Shown here: positions 53,491-63,509 of the stretch, one piece after another | Numbering within the stretch: position 1 is the stretch's first letter | How the letters are laid out: every line of letters begins with the position of its first letter | Assembly: GCA_046297695.1 (NCBI GenBank) | Contig: JBKBHF010000015.1 | Span: 13,099-77,098 of the forward strand | Origin: Permianibacter sp046297695 | GTDB lineage: Bacteria > Pseudomonadota > Gammaproteobacteria > Enterobacterales > Permianibacteraceae | Reading direction: 5' to 3' | Length of the DNA: 64,000 nucleotides | Translations under genes and position numbers: made by a program | Notes under the pieces: generated by a model | The model's input: only the letters and a program-made list of their open reading frames with translations | Databases searched by the model: none | Told to the model about the DNA's origin: nothing

Positions 53491-53778
53491 TTACCCACCT
53501 CTGTATTAGTAAACCGACAAATTCACACCGCAGCCGTTACCACCGAAAACCAAAACTGAGGAGTTAATAATTCAATCAGCCAATCAAGCATTAACAAAAT
53601 ACACTGCATAAAGTCGTTCGCTTTACGCCTCGACGACCAGAATTGCGCTGCACCTTATCGAAGTAACGAGAAATTCATACCAGTTAGCGACACAACACAG
53701 CTTCACCCAAACAGCCCTATTTCTGATTCCAGCATCACTGTCAACAGGCATGCGCGAAAGCGGCTGGACATCTCGATA

Positions 53779-55932
53779 TCAGCCCACAACTTGCCCTTGG
53801 GCGCCTTCATCCTGAACTGCTAACGCGCCCTTTTCGATTCGCACCACCCGAGTCGCCAGCTCCAAGGTACTTGGCCGATGCGCAATGACGATGGCCGTTC
53901 TGCCCTTGCAGATGTCCTTCATGTTCTCGGTGACAATGCGTTCGGATTCGTAATCGAGGGCGCTCGTGGCTTCGTCGAATATCAGAATCTTGGGGTTGGT
54001 AATGAGCGCTCTGGCAATGGCAATGCGCTGGCGTTGTCCGCCCGAGAGGCTGGCACCGTGTTCGCCGACTACCGTGTCGTAACCTTCGGGCAGTTCGAGA
54101 ATGAAGTCGTGAGCGCCGGCGAGTTTGGCGGCGGCGATGACTTGCTCCATGGAGAGCGTGGCGTCTGTTAAAGCGATGTTGTCCTTGACGCTACGATTGA
54201 ACAGCGTGCAGTTCTGCGGCACGACACCGATTTGTCTTCTGAGCCACGCCGGCTCAACCATGGCGAGGTCAACACCGTCGATGAGGACTCTGCCCTGTTC
54301 GGGCACGTACATGCGCTGGATGAGTTTTGCGACGGTGCTTTTGCCAGAGCCGGAGGCGCCGACGATGCCGACGATTTCGCCGGGCTTGATGTGGAGGTTG
54401 ATGCCCTTGAGCACCGGTGGTGCATCAGGTCGGTAGCGGAAGACTACGTTTTCAAATTTGATATCGCCGGTAATGGCTGGCAGCGTGGCGCGGTTGGGGT
54501 TGTAGCCAGGTTCGGTTGGGGTGTTGAGGATGTCGCCCAACCGTTCAATGGAGATGCGCGCTTGCTGGAAGTCTTGCCAGAGTTGCACCAGTCGCAGGAT
54601 GGGGCCGGACACCCGACCGGCAAACATATTGAAGGCGATAAGCTCACCCATGGTCAGGTCACCGGCCATGACGGCACGGGCACCAAACCAGAGGATGAGC
54701 AGCATCATCAGTTTGTTGATGAGCTGGGCGATCTGGCTGGAGACGTTGCCAAGGTTGTTGGCTTTGAACGAGGCGCTGACATAGCCGGCGAGCTGTTCTT
54801 CCCATTTGCGGCGCATCTGCGGTTCGATGGCCATGGCTTTGACGGTTTCGGCGGCGGTAATCGATTCGGTGAGGAAGGCCTGGTTCTCGGCACCGCGCTG
54901 GAATTTCTCGTCGAGCCGGGCCCGGAAGATGGGGGTGACGATCAATGACAGCGCGATGTAGCAAGGGATCGACAGCAGCACGATCAAGAACAGCGTGGTG
55001 CTGTACCAGTACATGATGCCGAGGAACACGATGCTGAAGAACAGATCGAGCACTAGGGTCAGTGCCGAGCCGGTCAGGAAATTGCGGATGCTCTCGAGCT
55101 CGTGCACGCGGGCGACGATGGTGCCGGTCGGCCGGGCCAGGAAGTAGCCTATCGGCAGGCCCATCAGGTGCCGGTAGAGTTTGGCGCCGAGTTCGACATC
55201 AATGCGATTGGTGGTGTGCGAGAAGAGATAGGTGCGGACGATGCTGAGCACTACCTCGAACACCGAGACGATGAGCAGGCCGATGCAGAGCACGTCGAGC
55301 GTTGACAGCCCGTTGTGCACCAGCACTTTGTCGACCACGGCCTGAAAGAACAGCGGCGAGGCCAATGCCAGCAATTGCAGAAAGAACGAGACCAGCAGCA
55401 CTTCGCCAAACAGCTTGCGGTATTTGACGACGGCCGGGATAAACCAGGAGATATCGAACTTGCCGGTCATGCCCGGCAACAGGCTGCGCTTGGTCAGCAG
55501 AATGAGTTCGCCGGACCAGGCTTGTTCGAACAGTTCCCGTGGCAGGGTCTGCGGGCGCTGCTCGAGCGGGTCTTGAATCAGCGCCTTGTCACCATCGATT
55601 TTGGCGACAATGAAATAGTGACCATCCTTATGTTTGGCGATGGCGGGCAGTGGCGTCTTGCTGAGGCGCTGCCATGCGGCATCGTCCGGACGGGCCTCGG
55701 CCGCAGCAATCGTGGCCGCGGTGCGTTTACCCTGCCCTACGGTGATTTTTTTGGCTTTGAGCTGCAGAAATTTGGCAGCACGCAGCAAGTCGCTATCGGT
55801 AAAAGCGCCCGTGACGGCAAATTCGTGTTTGAGCTGGTCGGGTTCGCAGGGTTGCTGATGATAGCGGGCGAGCAGGACGAGACAATGAAGACCAGTGTCG
55901 ACCAGCGGCTCGACGTTAGCGGCATGTGGCAT
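53779..55932 (-). CDS. Type I secretion ABC exporter, HlyB-like
   Basis: A 717-residue inner-membrane exporter. Residues 1 to about 130 form a C39-like domain in which the protease cysteine position is Thr (VDTGLHCL compared with HlyB IDYGLYAL), so it binds cargo but should not cleave it. Six membrane helices span about residues 160-430. The ATPase domain has Walker A GASGSGKST, signature LSGGQRQRIAIARAL and Walker B ILIFDEATSALD with the switch histidine in IAHRPST. Lack of a cleaving protease fits an RTX cargo with an uncleaved C-terminal signal. It is separated from the HlyD-like gene by the toxin region, the reverse of the usual adjacent layout. Confidence 0.94.
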   Translation of the reverse strand: MPHAANVEPLVDTGLHCLVLLARYHQQPCEPDQLKHEFAVTGAFTDSDLLRAAKFLQLKAKKITVGQGKRTAATIAAAEARPDDAAWQRLSKTPLPAIAKHKDGHYFIVAKIDGDKALIQDPLEQRPQTLPRELFEQAWSGELILLTKRSLLPGMTGKFDISWFIPAVVKYRKLFGEVLLVSFFLQLLALASPLFFQAVVDKVLVHNGLSTLDVLCIGLLIVSVFEVVLSIVRTYLFSHTTNRIDVELGAKLYRHLMGLPIGYFLARPTGTIVARVHELESIRNFLTGSALTLVLDLFFSIVFLGIMYWYSTTLFLIVLLSIPCYIALSLIVTPIFRARLDEKFQRGAENQAFLTESITAAETVKAMAIEPQMRRKWEEQLAGYVSASFKANNLGNVSSQIAQLINKLMMLLILWFGARAVMAGDLTMGELIAFNMFAGRVSGPILRLVQLWQDFQQARISIERLGDILNTPTEPGYNPNRATLPAITGDIKFENVVFRYRPDAPPVLKGINLHIKPGEIVGIVGASGSGKSTVAKLIQRMYVPEQGRVLIDGVDLAMVEPAWLRRQIGVVPQNCTLFNRSVKDNIALTDATLSMEQVIAAAKLAGAHDFILELPEGYDTVVGEHGASLSGGQRQRIAIARALITNPKILIFDEATSALDYESERIVTENMKDICKGRTAIVIAHRPSTLELATRVVRIEKGALAVQDEGAQGQVVG

Positions 55933-56479
55933 GGGCTGTCTCTTGTGTTGGTCGGGGCACCTTGCCCCATGACAACAAGAGACGGAGCGCGATTCCGTGC
56001 GCTACAAGAGGTCCGCTCTCTCCATGAGGCACAAGCATGCTAACAAAGCTCTGACGCTCGTTTCAGTATCGGATCAGCCTACTTGTGTAGCTTTTTGTAT
56101 TTCTGCGTGTTCATCCGCACAGAACCGCAATCTTATAAAGATAAACCTGATTAGCTAGCAGGCTCAGTCAGCCAGAAAGGCGACCGCCAGTCGATGAGCT
56201 TCACCCTCGTCCAACTTCGCTCTGCCCCCCCTGCTCCTCGCCTATGGCTCATAGTGCTGCGATTGAACGAGTCCATGTCTCGTTGATTCTGGCTTCGTTA
56301 ATTACTGTCTCGCCGCCTCAAGGGAGAAGGCTTACAAGTCCTCTCCTTTGAGGGGGAGGATTTAGATGAGGGTGAGGCCTGCTAAAACACCCACCGAATA
56401 AAGCTCTGATTAAGTCCGGAATAGCGAGATTACAGTGGTCCCAGCATTAGCCGGGCCGCATTTTTACCGAAGAACATGG

Positions 56480-56499
56480 ATACCGGCTTTCGCCGGTAT
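56480..56499. repeat. Short REP-like palindrome
   Basis: ATACCGGC, loop TTTC, GCCGGTAT, in the context GAACATGGATACCGGC ... GGTATGACGG. This wording is common in dispersed bacterial intergenic repeats. Only one copy is in the window. Confidence 0.55.
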
Positions 56500-56560
56500 G
56501 ACGGGGTTCAAACTTGTTCAGGCCTTCTCTATTCAAGAAGATGAAACGCCTAGGAAACAA

Positions 56561-56588
56561 AAAAGGCGCCTGGTGGCGCCTTTTTTTT
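56561..56588 (-). terminator. Terminator after the epimerase gene
   Basis: AAAAGGCGCC, loop TGGT, GGCGCC and a run of eight T: a strong intrinsic terminator usable in both directions, eight bases past the epimerase stop. Confidence 0.92.
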
Positions 56589-56595
56589 GTAGAAA

Positions 56596-57609
56596 TCACA
56601 CTCTGTAGTACATCCGATACCACTCAACAAACCGGCGCACGCCTTCTTTCACCGGCGTGTTCGGCCGAAACCCGGTCCAGGCTTCCAGCTCGCTGACATC
56701 GGCGCAGGTCGAGGGCACATCACCGTCCTGCATCGGCAGGAAGTTCTTGATGGCTTTCTTGCCAACAGATTCTTCGATGGCCTCGATGAATTCCATCAGC
56801 TGCACCGGCCGGTTGTTGCCGATGTTGAAGATCCGGTAGTTGGCGTAGCTGGTGGCAGGGTCAGGCTGGAGACCGTTCCATTCTGGATTCGGTTGGGCCG
56901 GCCGGTCCATCGCACCGATGACGCCGCTGACGATGTCGTCAACGTAGGTGAAGTCGCGGATCATGTTGCCGTGGTTGAACACGTTGATCGGCTGACCTTC
57001 GAGTATGCCTTTGGTGAACAGGAACAGCGCCATGTCGGGCCGGCCCCACGGGCCGTAAACAGTGAAGAAGCGCAGGCCGGTAACCGCCATGCCGTACAGA
57101 TGGGCATAGCTGTGCGCCATCAGTTCGTTGGCTTTCTTGGTGGCGGCATACAGTGTCATCGGGTGGTCGACGCTGTGGTGTTCGCTGAACGGTTGCAGTT
57201 CGTTGGCGCCGTAGACGGAGCTGGTCGAGGCGAACACCAGATGACCGACGTTGCTGTGCCGGCAGCCCTCGAGAATGTGCAGGAAGCCGGTGACATTGCT
57301 GTCGATGTAGACGTGCGGGTTGGTGATCGAGTAACGCACGCCGGCCTGTGCCGCCAGATGGATCACGGCATCGAATTGTTCGCGCTTGAACAGCGCTTCC
57401 ATGCCGGCCCGATCGGCCAGATCGCATTTGACGAAGTCGAAGTTTTTCTGCTCGCGCAGGCGCGCGAGCCGGTCTTCTTTCAGCTGAACGCTGTAATAGT
57501 CGTTCAGGTTGTCGAGACCGACCACGCTGTCGCCACGGGCCAGCAGGCGCTGGCTGGTGTGGGAGCCGATGAAACCGGCCGCGCCGGTCACCAGAATGCG
57601 TTTGCTCAC
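56596..57609 (-). CDS. NAD-dependent sugar epimerase, UDP-glucuronate 4-epimerase-like
   Basis: A 337-residue short-chain dehydrogenase-type epimerase. The NAD motif GAAGFIGSH lies at about residues 8-16, the catalytic Ser in ASTSSVYG and the YxxxK in YAATKKANE. LDNLNDYYSVQLKEDRLARL is typical of UDP-glucuronate 4-epimerases (LspL/WbpP-type). GTG 57609 follows GGAGG by eight bases and lies two bases after the stop of the nucleotide-sugar dehydrogenase, so the two enzymes act in sequence to make an acidic sugar donor for surface polysaccharide. Confidence 0.88.
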   Translation of the reverse strand: MSKRILVTGAAGFIGSHTSQRLLARGDSVVGLDNLNDYYSVQLKEDRLARLREQKNFDFVKCDLADRAGMEALFKREQFDAVIHLAAQAGVRYSITNPHVYIDSNVTGFLHILEGCRHSNVGHLVFASTSSVYGANELQPFSEHHSVDHPMTLYAATKKANELMAHSYAHLYGMAVTGLRFFTVYGPWGRPDMALFLFTKGILEGQPINVFNHGNMIRDFTYVDDIVSGVIGAMDRPAQPNPEWNGLQPDPATSYANYRIFNIGNNRPVQLMEFIEAIEESVGKKAIKNFLPMQDGDVPSTCADVSELEAWTGFRPNTPVKEGVRRFVEWYRMYYRV

Positions 57610-57611
57610 GC

Positions 57612-58898
57612 TTACAGCCTCCAGAGCGCGATACCGACTTTGTTCATCGCCTCTCGATCCAGCGCACACTTGACATCACTGATGCGGGCGCCCGGAACGA
57701 GCATGGCTTTGTACTGTTCGGCCGCGATGGCTTTGTATTCTTTGTGCGCGACGGCGAGCACGATGTGGTCGAGGTTTTTCAGCTCGCTCAGCGCGACCAG
57801 GTCGACGCCGTATTCGTGTTTGGCTTCTTCCTTGTCGGCAATGGCGTCATGCACCAGGGGTTCGATGCCGTAGCTGCGCAGTTCGTTGATGATGTTGATG
57901 ACTTTGCTGTTGCGCAGGTCCGGGCAGTCTTCCTTGAAGGTCAGGCCCAGAACCGCAACACGGGCGCCGTGCAGCGGCCGGCCAGCCTTGAGCATTTCCT
58001 TGACGGTTTCCTGGGCGACGAAGCGGCCCATGTCGTCGTTGATTTGCCGACCGGCGAGAATGACTTGCGGGTGGTAGCCGAGTTTCTGCGCTTTGTGGGT
58101 CAGGTAGAACGGGTCGACGCCGATGCAGTGGCCGCCGACGAGGCCCGGCCGGAACGGCAGGAAGTTCCATTTGGTGCCGGCCGCTTGCAGCACATCGACG
58201 GTGTCGATGCCCATGCGGTGGAAGATGACGGCGAGTTCGTTCATCAGCGCGATGTTCAAATCGCGCTGGGTGTTTTCGATGACTTTGGCAGCTTCAGCAA
58301 CTTTGATGCTGGCGGCACGGTAGACGCCGGCGGTGACGACCGAGCTGTAGACGTCGGCAACGATGTCGAGCGTTCTGGCATCCTGACCGGAGACGACTTT
58401 CTTGATTTTGGTGAAGGTGTGTTCTTTGTCGCCCGGATTGATGCGCTCGGGCGAGTAACCGACGGTGAAGTCGACGCCGCACTTCAACCCGGATTCGCGT
58501 TCGAGCACCGGTACGCAGTCTTCTTCGGTGGCGCCCGGGTAAACGGTGGATTCGTAAACGACGATGTCGCCTTTCTTGAGCGCCTTGCCGACGCTGACGG
58601 AGGCTTTGAGCATCGGGGTCAGATCGGGAATGTTGGCGTCATCGACCGGAGTCGGCACCGCGACGATGAAGAAATCGGCTTGCTTCAGTTCGTCGATTTT
58701 GTCGGTGTAGTGGATGCGGGTTTCGGCGAGCTCGGCCGACGTCACTTCACCGGTGTGGTCCTGGCCGGCTTTGAGTTCGGCAATACGCTTGGTGTTGATG
58801 TCGAAACCGATGGTCTCGACCGACCGGCCAAAGGCAACAGCCACCGGCAGGCCTACGTAGCCCAGACCGATGACGGCAATTTTGCGGGAATGCGGCAT
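57612..58898 (-). CDS. UDP-sugar 6-dehydrogenase, TviB/WbpO type
   Basis: A 428-residue NAD-dependent dehydrogenase that oxidises C6 of a UDP-hexose (probably UDP-GlcNAc, UDP-GalNAc or UDP-glucose) to the uronic acid. The NAD site is GLGYVGLPVA, the catalytic cysteine is in VGGHCIGVDPFYL and the LTFKEDCPDLRNSK segment is typical of the TviB/WbpO branch. ATG 58898 has AAGGA seven bases upstream. It is followed directly by the epimerase. Confidence 0.9.
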   Translation of the reverse strand: MPHSRKIAVIGLGYVGLPVAVAFGRSVETIGFDINTKRIAELKAGQDHTGEVTSAELAETRIHYTDKIDELKQADFFIVAVPTPVDDANIPDLTPMLKASVSVGKALKKGDIVVYESTVYPGATEEDCVPVLERESGLKCGVDFTVGYSPERINPGDKEHTFTKIKKVVSGQDARTLDIVADVYSSVVTAGVYRAASIKVAEAAKVIENTQRDLNIALMNELAVIFHRMGIDTVDVLQAAGTKWNFLPFRPGLVGGHCIGVDPFYLTHKAQKLGYHPQVILAGRQINDDMGRFVAQETVKEMLKAGRPLHGARVAVLGLTFKEDCPDLRNSKVINIINELRSYGIEPLVHDAIADKEEAKHEYGVDLVALSELKNLDHIVLAVAHKEYKAIAAEQYKAMLVPGARISDVKCALDREAMNKVGIALWRL

Positions 58899-58999
58899 TT
58901 TTGTGTCCTTACAATGACGACAACAGCTCCATGAGGGCCGGCATTCTAGCAAGACCCGGGCTCCGCCAGAAGTCAGATCACGTATGATGGCGACCTTTC

Positions 59000-59530
59000 A
59001 TGAGCCGCCCCTTGTCCACCATGACCACCCTGCCCGTCGCCGGCTTTTGGCGCCGACTCGCCGCCCTTGTCTATGACCTGCTGATTGTCATTGCCCTGCT
59101 CATGGTGGCAGCCGCCATCGGCACCCTTGTCGCTGAGTTACTGGTACCCGGGTTAAACACCCAGACCCCCGACACCTTGCGCCGTCACCCGCTTTATCTG
59201 GCCTGGCTACTGCTCTGGTGGTTCGGCTATTACGCCTGGAGTTGGCGCAAAGGCGGCCAGACCGTAGGGATGAAGGCTTGGCGCATGCAAGTGCAGAGCT
59301 CGCTGGGCGGCCAGTTGTTGGCCTGGCAGATCACGGTACGACTTGGCGTGTCGATTTTCGTCGCGGCACTGCTGCTGGCGATTTTCAGTTTGCTGAAACA
59401 CCTCGACGCGACAAGCTGGAACTATCTGGCATTTTTGCCGCTGCTTGCGCTGCAATGGCCGCCGTGCGCGGTGCAGGAAAAATGGTCACAAAGCCAAATC
59501 ATTGTCTTACCGAAACCAGACAAACCTTGA
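59000..59530 (+). CDS. RDD-family membrane protein
   Basis: A 176-residue protein with four hydrophobic segments (about residues 24-48, 68-86, 108-128 and 138-152). The RDD signature is present as GFWRRLAALVYDLLIV near the start and GQTVGMKAWRMQV after the second helix. Function of this family is mostly unknown. It is convergent with lptG across a shared terminator. ATG 59021 is a possible alternative start. Confidence 0.87.
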   Translation: MSRPLSTMTTLPVAGFWRRLAALVYDLLIVIALLMVAAAIGTLVAELLVPGLNTQTPDTLRRHPLYLAWLLLWWFGYYAWSWRKGGQTVGMKAWRMQVQSSLGGQLLAWQITVRLGVSIFVAALLLAIFSLLKHLDATSWNYLAFLPLLALQWPPCAVQEKWSQSQIIVLPKPDKP

Positions 59531-59537
59531 ACAGCAA

Positions 59538-59583
59538 GACAACCAAAGAAAAAGCGCCTTGCGGCGCTTTTTCTTTGGTTGTC
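59538..59583. terminator. Long perfect bidirectional terminator
   Basis: A 21-bp perfect inverted repeat (59538-59558 and 59563-59583) around a TTGC loop. The inner part AAAAAGCGCC/GGCGCTTTTT forms a terminator for both the RDD gene and lptG. Confidence 0.93.
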
Positions 59584-59595
59584 GGAGTCCCTAGC

Positions 59596-60666
59596 CTAGC
59601 GGGCACGCCGCAACAGCCACACTGCGCCAGCCAGAAACAGCAGCGGCGGTAACAAGGCGCCCAGCAAAGGCGGCAATTGATACACCAGACTGACCGGACC
59701 GAAAATCTGGCCAAGGTAATGGAAGGTCAACCCCACAGCGACACCCGCCAGGACACGCGCACTCACCGTGACGGTACGGAGCGGACCAAAAACCGATGCA
59801 ATACCGGCCAGCATCATCGCGAACAAGTTCAGCGGCTGGAATACCTTGCGCCAGAACTCCAGATCATATTGTGAGGCGTCCAGACCGTTGGCTGCCAAAT
59901 ACTGGCTGTACGACCACAACCCGGTACCGGACAGCTCCTGTGGTTTCGTCTGCAACACCTGCAAATGTTCCGGCGCCAACTCACTCTGCCAGTCCCGCTC
60001 GGCAAAGGGCTCAGAGCTCACAGTCTCACCATCAAACCGGGTATGGCTGCCACGCAGCAATCGCCACTTGCCAGAGCCTTGATACTCGGCACGTTCGGCA
60101 AAATAAGCCTCACTCAATTGCTGTGGCGCCGAAAAGGTAAAAATCTGCACATCGCTGGCGCTCTGATCGAGCAATACATGGCGGAAGTACACATAATCGC
60201 GCGTAGACCGCAGCCACACCCCATCGCCAGATGAGCGGAACAGCTTGTTGGGGGCAATCGCATTCAACCGCAAATCCTGCGCCATGTTGCTGGCTCTCGG
60301 CACGATGATTTCACTAAGGGCCAGTCCAGCAATCATGAGTACCACCGCAGCACGAATCGTCGCTACACCGATTTTGACCGGTGATACCGCCGCGGCACGC
60401 ATTGCCGTCAGTTCACTGCTGGAAGACAGCACGCCCAAGCCCATGACCGTGCCAATGAGCGTTGCCATCGGCAGCAACTCCGTCAGCCACAGCGGCACAT
60501 ACAGCAGGGTATAAAGCAGCGCTTTTACAGCGCTGTACTCGGCCTGACCGACATCGCCAAGCTCGTCGAGAAAGGAAAACAGAAACCGCAGCGCCGTAAG
60601 CAGAAACAGCACCATCAAGGTTGGCTGCAGCACCGTGCGGACGATGTAGCGATTGAGAATCCGCAT
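59596..60666 (-). CDS. lptG: LPS export permease LptG
   Basis: A 356-residue inner-membrane protein with six helices around a periplasmic jellyroll domain (residues about 130-270). With LptF and LptB it extracts LPS and passes it to LptC. The opening MRILNRYIVRTVLQP and the ELTAMRAAAVSPVKIG coupling-helix region are typical. It begins one base after the lptF stop. Confidence 0.94.
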   Translation of the reverse strand: MRILNRYIVRTVLQPTLMVLFLLTALRFLFSFLDELGDVGQAEYSAVKALLYTLLYVPLWLTELLPMATLIGTVMGLGVLSSSSELTAMRAAAVSPVKIGVATIRAAVVLMIAGLALSEIIVPRASNMAQDLRLNAIAPNKLFRSSGDGVWLRSTRDYVYFRHVLLDQSASDVQIFTFSAPQQLSEAYFAERAEYQGSGKWRLLRGSHTRFDGETVSSEPFAERDWQSELAPEHLQVLQTKPQELSGTGLWSYSQYLAANGLDASQYDLEFWRKVFQPLNLFAMMLAGIASVFGPLRTVTVSARVLAGVAVGLTFHYLGQIFGPVSLVYQLPPLLGALLPPLLFLAGAVWLLRRAR

Positions 60667-60667
60667 A

Positions 60668-61759
60668 TCAGCCAGTCCCCTGAGCCAGCGGCGCGCGCCG
60701 TATTTCCCGGCGCCGGGTCAACCAGAGCCCGATGGCAAACACGACCAGGTGAATCGGCCACATGCCTATCCAACCTGACAGCTTGCCCTCTTCCATCGAA
60801 GACCGTGCCACCATCAGCAACATCGTGTAACCCAGGTACAGCAGCAATCCGGGCAGAATCTTGGCGAACTTGCCTTCGCGCGGTCGAACCCGACAGAGTG
60901 GCACGGCAAGCAGCGTCAGAATGGGCATCGACAACGGCACCGACAATCGCCATTGCAATTCGGCCACGTGTTCAGGCTTCGGGTCCTGCAACAATTGCCA
61001 CGTCGACAAGGCCTTGCTCTTGCGCCGCATTTCCTGCACGGAACGCGGCTGCAACCGCATGAAATACTTGTCATATTTCACAACCGTCCAGGTGTTGCTG
61101 CCGGGCGTCAGCTCATAGCGATAGCCATTCTCCAACACCAGATAACGTTGGCCGTCGCGCTCGTCCTGCCAGTGATGGCCCGACTGCGCCGCGAGAATGC
61201 CGGCGGATTCGGTGGCGTTTTGCGGCATGGTCGCAAAAAACACCCCACCGAGCGCGTTGGCCTCACCAAATGCCTCGACATACAACACACTGCGCTTGTC
61301 TTGGGTTTCCTGGAACCGGCCCGGCGACAGCAGCGACAGCTCGGATTCGGCCGATTGCTGATCCAACACCCGGTATTGCGACTCCAATGCCGTCGGCATG
61401 ACATACAAAGTCAGCGCGGCAGTAAACGCCGTCATCCACAGCACCGGCCGCAGCAAATGACGCAAGACATCCTGCTCACCAACGCCGCAGGCACGCAGGA
61501 CGGTCATTTCCTGTTCGGCATAGAGGCGACCAAGCGCGAGCAGAATGGCCAGAAACAAGGTGAGTGGCAGCAGGAGGCTGAACAGTACCGGCAGGTAAAG
61601 CGCGACCAGCTTGAGTACGACCACGCCACTGAGCTCGCCACCGGCCGCGGCGCCGAGATAACCGACCAGGCGCTGGGACAGGAAGATGGCCATCAGCACC
61701 GTCAGGATGCCGGCAAAGCTGCGCAGCACTTCGCGATTGAGGTAGCGAAAGACGATCAA
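60668..61759 (-). CDS. lptF: LPS export permease LptF
   Basis: A 363-residue partner of LptG with the same six-helix plus jellyroll layout. The coupling region is EQEMTVLRACGVGEQDVLRHL. The frame is open to 61882, but homology starts at IVFRYLNREVLRSF, so the start is TTG 61759, with GGAG nine bases upstream. This gives a length close to the E. coli protein (366). It is divergent from pepA across about 210 bp. Confidence 0.92.
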   Translation of the reverse strand: MIVFRYLNREVLRSFAGILTVLMAIFLSQRLVGYLGAAAGGELSGVVVLKLVALYLPVLFSLLLPLTLFLAILLALGRLYAEQEMTVLRACGVGEQDVLRHLLRPVLWMTAFTAALTLYVMPTALESQYRVLDQQSAESELSLLSPGRFQETQDKRSVLYVEAFGEANALGGVFFATMPQNATESAGILAAQSGHHWQDERDGQRYLVLENGYRYELTPGSNTWTVVKYDKYFMRLQPRSVQEMRRKSKALSTWQLLQDPKPEHVAELQWRLSVPLSMPILTLLAVPLCRVRPREGKFAKILPGLLLYLGYTMLLMVARSSMEEGKLSGWIGMWPIHLVVFAIGLWLTRRREIRRAPLAQGTG

Positions 61760-61971
61760 GCCCGGAACTCCGCAGACATGGAAATTGTATTTTTGCCCTG
61801 AATTATCGCTTTTTGCGCCAAAGCGGTGTATTTTTGCACTTTTCCGGCCCTGACCGCGGCAGCGGCGGCCATGATACACCAAGTCGGATCCCCCCCGTCA
61901 GCGTTCCCCGGCCCGATGGCTGGGCTTTCGCCATTGACCGATCCGATCCCGCCCCACGAGTGGAGTCCACA

Positions 61972-63483
61972 ATGGAATTTGATGTCAAAAGCGGCAGCCC
62001 GGCCAAACAGCGCAGTGCCTGTATCGTCGTCGCCGTGTTCGAGCCGCGCAAGCTGAGCGCCGCTGGTGAAGAAATCGACGAAGCCAGCGGCGGTTATTTG
62101 GCCAGCATCCTGCGTCGCGGCGACATCGAAGGCAAACCGGGCCAGACCCTGATGCTGCACTCCGTGCCGAACACCCTGTGCGATCGGGTGCTGCTGGTCG
62201 GCTGCGGCAAAGAACGCGAGCTGAACGAAAGCCAGTACCGCAAGGTGATCAGCAAGGTCGTCGCGACGCTGCAGGAAACAGGCGCCATGGAAGCGGTTTG
62301 CTTCCTGCCGGAGCTGAACATCAAGAATCGCGATCTGCACTGGAAAGTGCGTCATGCCGTCGAGGCGGCCAGCGAAACGCTGTACGTGTTTGATCAGATG
62401 AAGAGCAAGAAGGACGCGGCCCGCCGGCCGCTGCGCAAACTGGTGTTCAACGTGCCGGCCCGGCGCGATCTGGCCGATGGTGAAAAAGCCATCGCCGAAG
62501 CACTGGCGATTGCCGAAGGCGTCAAGTTCGCCCGTGATCTTGCCAACCTGCCGGGCAATGTCTGTCACCCGACCTATCTGGCCGAGCGTGCGCAGGAACT
62601 CGCCAAGGCGCACAAACCGCTGAAGACCACGGTCATCGACGAAGCCGAGCTGAAGAAAATGGGCGCCGGCGCCTTTGTCGCGGTCTCGCAAGGTTCGGAT
62701 CAACCGGGCAAGCTGATCATCATGGAATACAGCGGCGGCAAGAGCGGCGAGGCGCCAATCGTGTTGGTCGGCAAAGGCATCACCTTTGATACCGGCGGCA
62801 TCTCGATCAAACCGTCCGATGGCATGGACGAAATGAAATACGACATGGGCGGCGCCGCGTCGGTGTTCGGCACCATGACCGCGATTGCCAGGATGGGCCT
62901 GTCGCTGAACGTCATCGGCGTGGTCGCTGCGGCGGAAAACATGCCGAGCGGCAAGGCTACACGCCCGGGCGATATCGTCACCACGCTGTCGGGTCAAACC
63001 GTTGAAATCCTGAACACCGATGCTGAGGGCCGTTTGGTCCTGTGCGATGCGCTGACCTATGTCGAGCGCTTCGATCCGGATGTGGTCATCGACATCGCGA
63101 CACTGACCGGTGCTTGCGTGATCGCACTTGGCCACCACACCACCGGCTTGATGAGCAATCACAATCCGCTCGCCAATGATCTGCTCGATGCCGGCGAAAC
63201 CGCTGGCGATCGTGCCTGGCGCCTGCCCATTTATGACGAGTATCAGGAACAACTCGACAGCAATTTCGCCGATTTTTCCAATCTCGGCGGCCGTCCGGCG
63301 GGCGCCATCACCGCTGCCTGCTTCCTTGCCCGCTTCACCAAGAAATTCCACTGGGCGCATCTGGATATCGCCGGTACGGCGTGGAAATCGGGCAAGGCCA
63401 AAGGCGCGACTGGCCGCCCGGTGCCACTGCTGACCCAATATCTGCTGGACCGCGTCGGCAGCAAAAAACGCAAAAGCGCCTGA
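61972..63483 (+). CDS. pepA: Leucyl aminopeptidase PepA
   Basis: A 503-residue M17 metallo-aminopeptidase, the same length as E. coli PepA. The signature NTDAEGRLVLCDAL and the metal-binding segments VGKGITFDTGGISIKPSDGM and YDMGGAASVFGTM are intact. PepA also acts as a DNA-binding protein in E. coli. ATG 61972 has GGAG six bases before it. Upstream lptF on the opposite strand and downstream holC follow the conserved neighbourhood. Confidence 0.96.
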   Translation: MEFDVKSGSPAKQRSACIVVAVFEPRKLSAAGEEIDEASGGYLASILRRGDIEGKPGQTLMLHSVPNTLCDRVLLVGCGKERELNESQYRKVISKVVATLQETGAMEAVCFLPELNIKNRDLHWKVRHAVEAASETLYVFDQMKSKKDAARRPLRKLVFNVPARRDLADGEKAIAEALAIAEGVKFARDLANLPGNVCHPTYLAERAQELAKAHKPLKTTVIDEAELKKMGAGAFVAVSQGSDQPGKLIIMEYSGGKSGEAPIVLVGKGITFDTGGISIKPSDGMDEMKYDMGGAASVFGTMTAIARMGLSLNVIGVVAAAENMPSGKATRPGDIVTTLSGQTVEILNTDAEGRLVLCDALTYVERFDPDVVIDIATLTGACVIALGHHTTGLMSNHNPLANDLLDAGETAGDRAWRLPIYDEYQEQLDSNFADFSNLGGRPAGAITAACFLARFTKKFHWAHLDIAGTAWKSGKAKGATGRPVPLLTQYLLDRVGSKKRKSA

Positions 63484-63509
63484 ACCGGCTTGAAGGACAA
63501 TGACGAATC

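Larger units (their letters stand above)
55933..56595. other. Non-coding interval of about 660 bp with a short palindrome
   Basis: I see no convincing gene. The right part holds a purine-rich stretch (GAGGGGGAGGATTTAGATG near 56370), then a short REP-like palindrome at 56480 and the terminator of the next gene. The left part is the upstream region of the exporter gene and contains AT-rich sequence (TATAAAGAT near 56137) that could hold its promoter. Confidence 0.6.

Noticed and set aside
57744..58934. 396-residue frame antisense to the nucleotide-sugar dehydrogenase
   Set aside because: No domain content and fully inside a well-supported gene.
61756..63438. 560-residue frame antisense to pepA
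   Set aside because: Shadow caused by high-GC codon structure; PepA motifs are unambiguous on the other strand.
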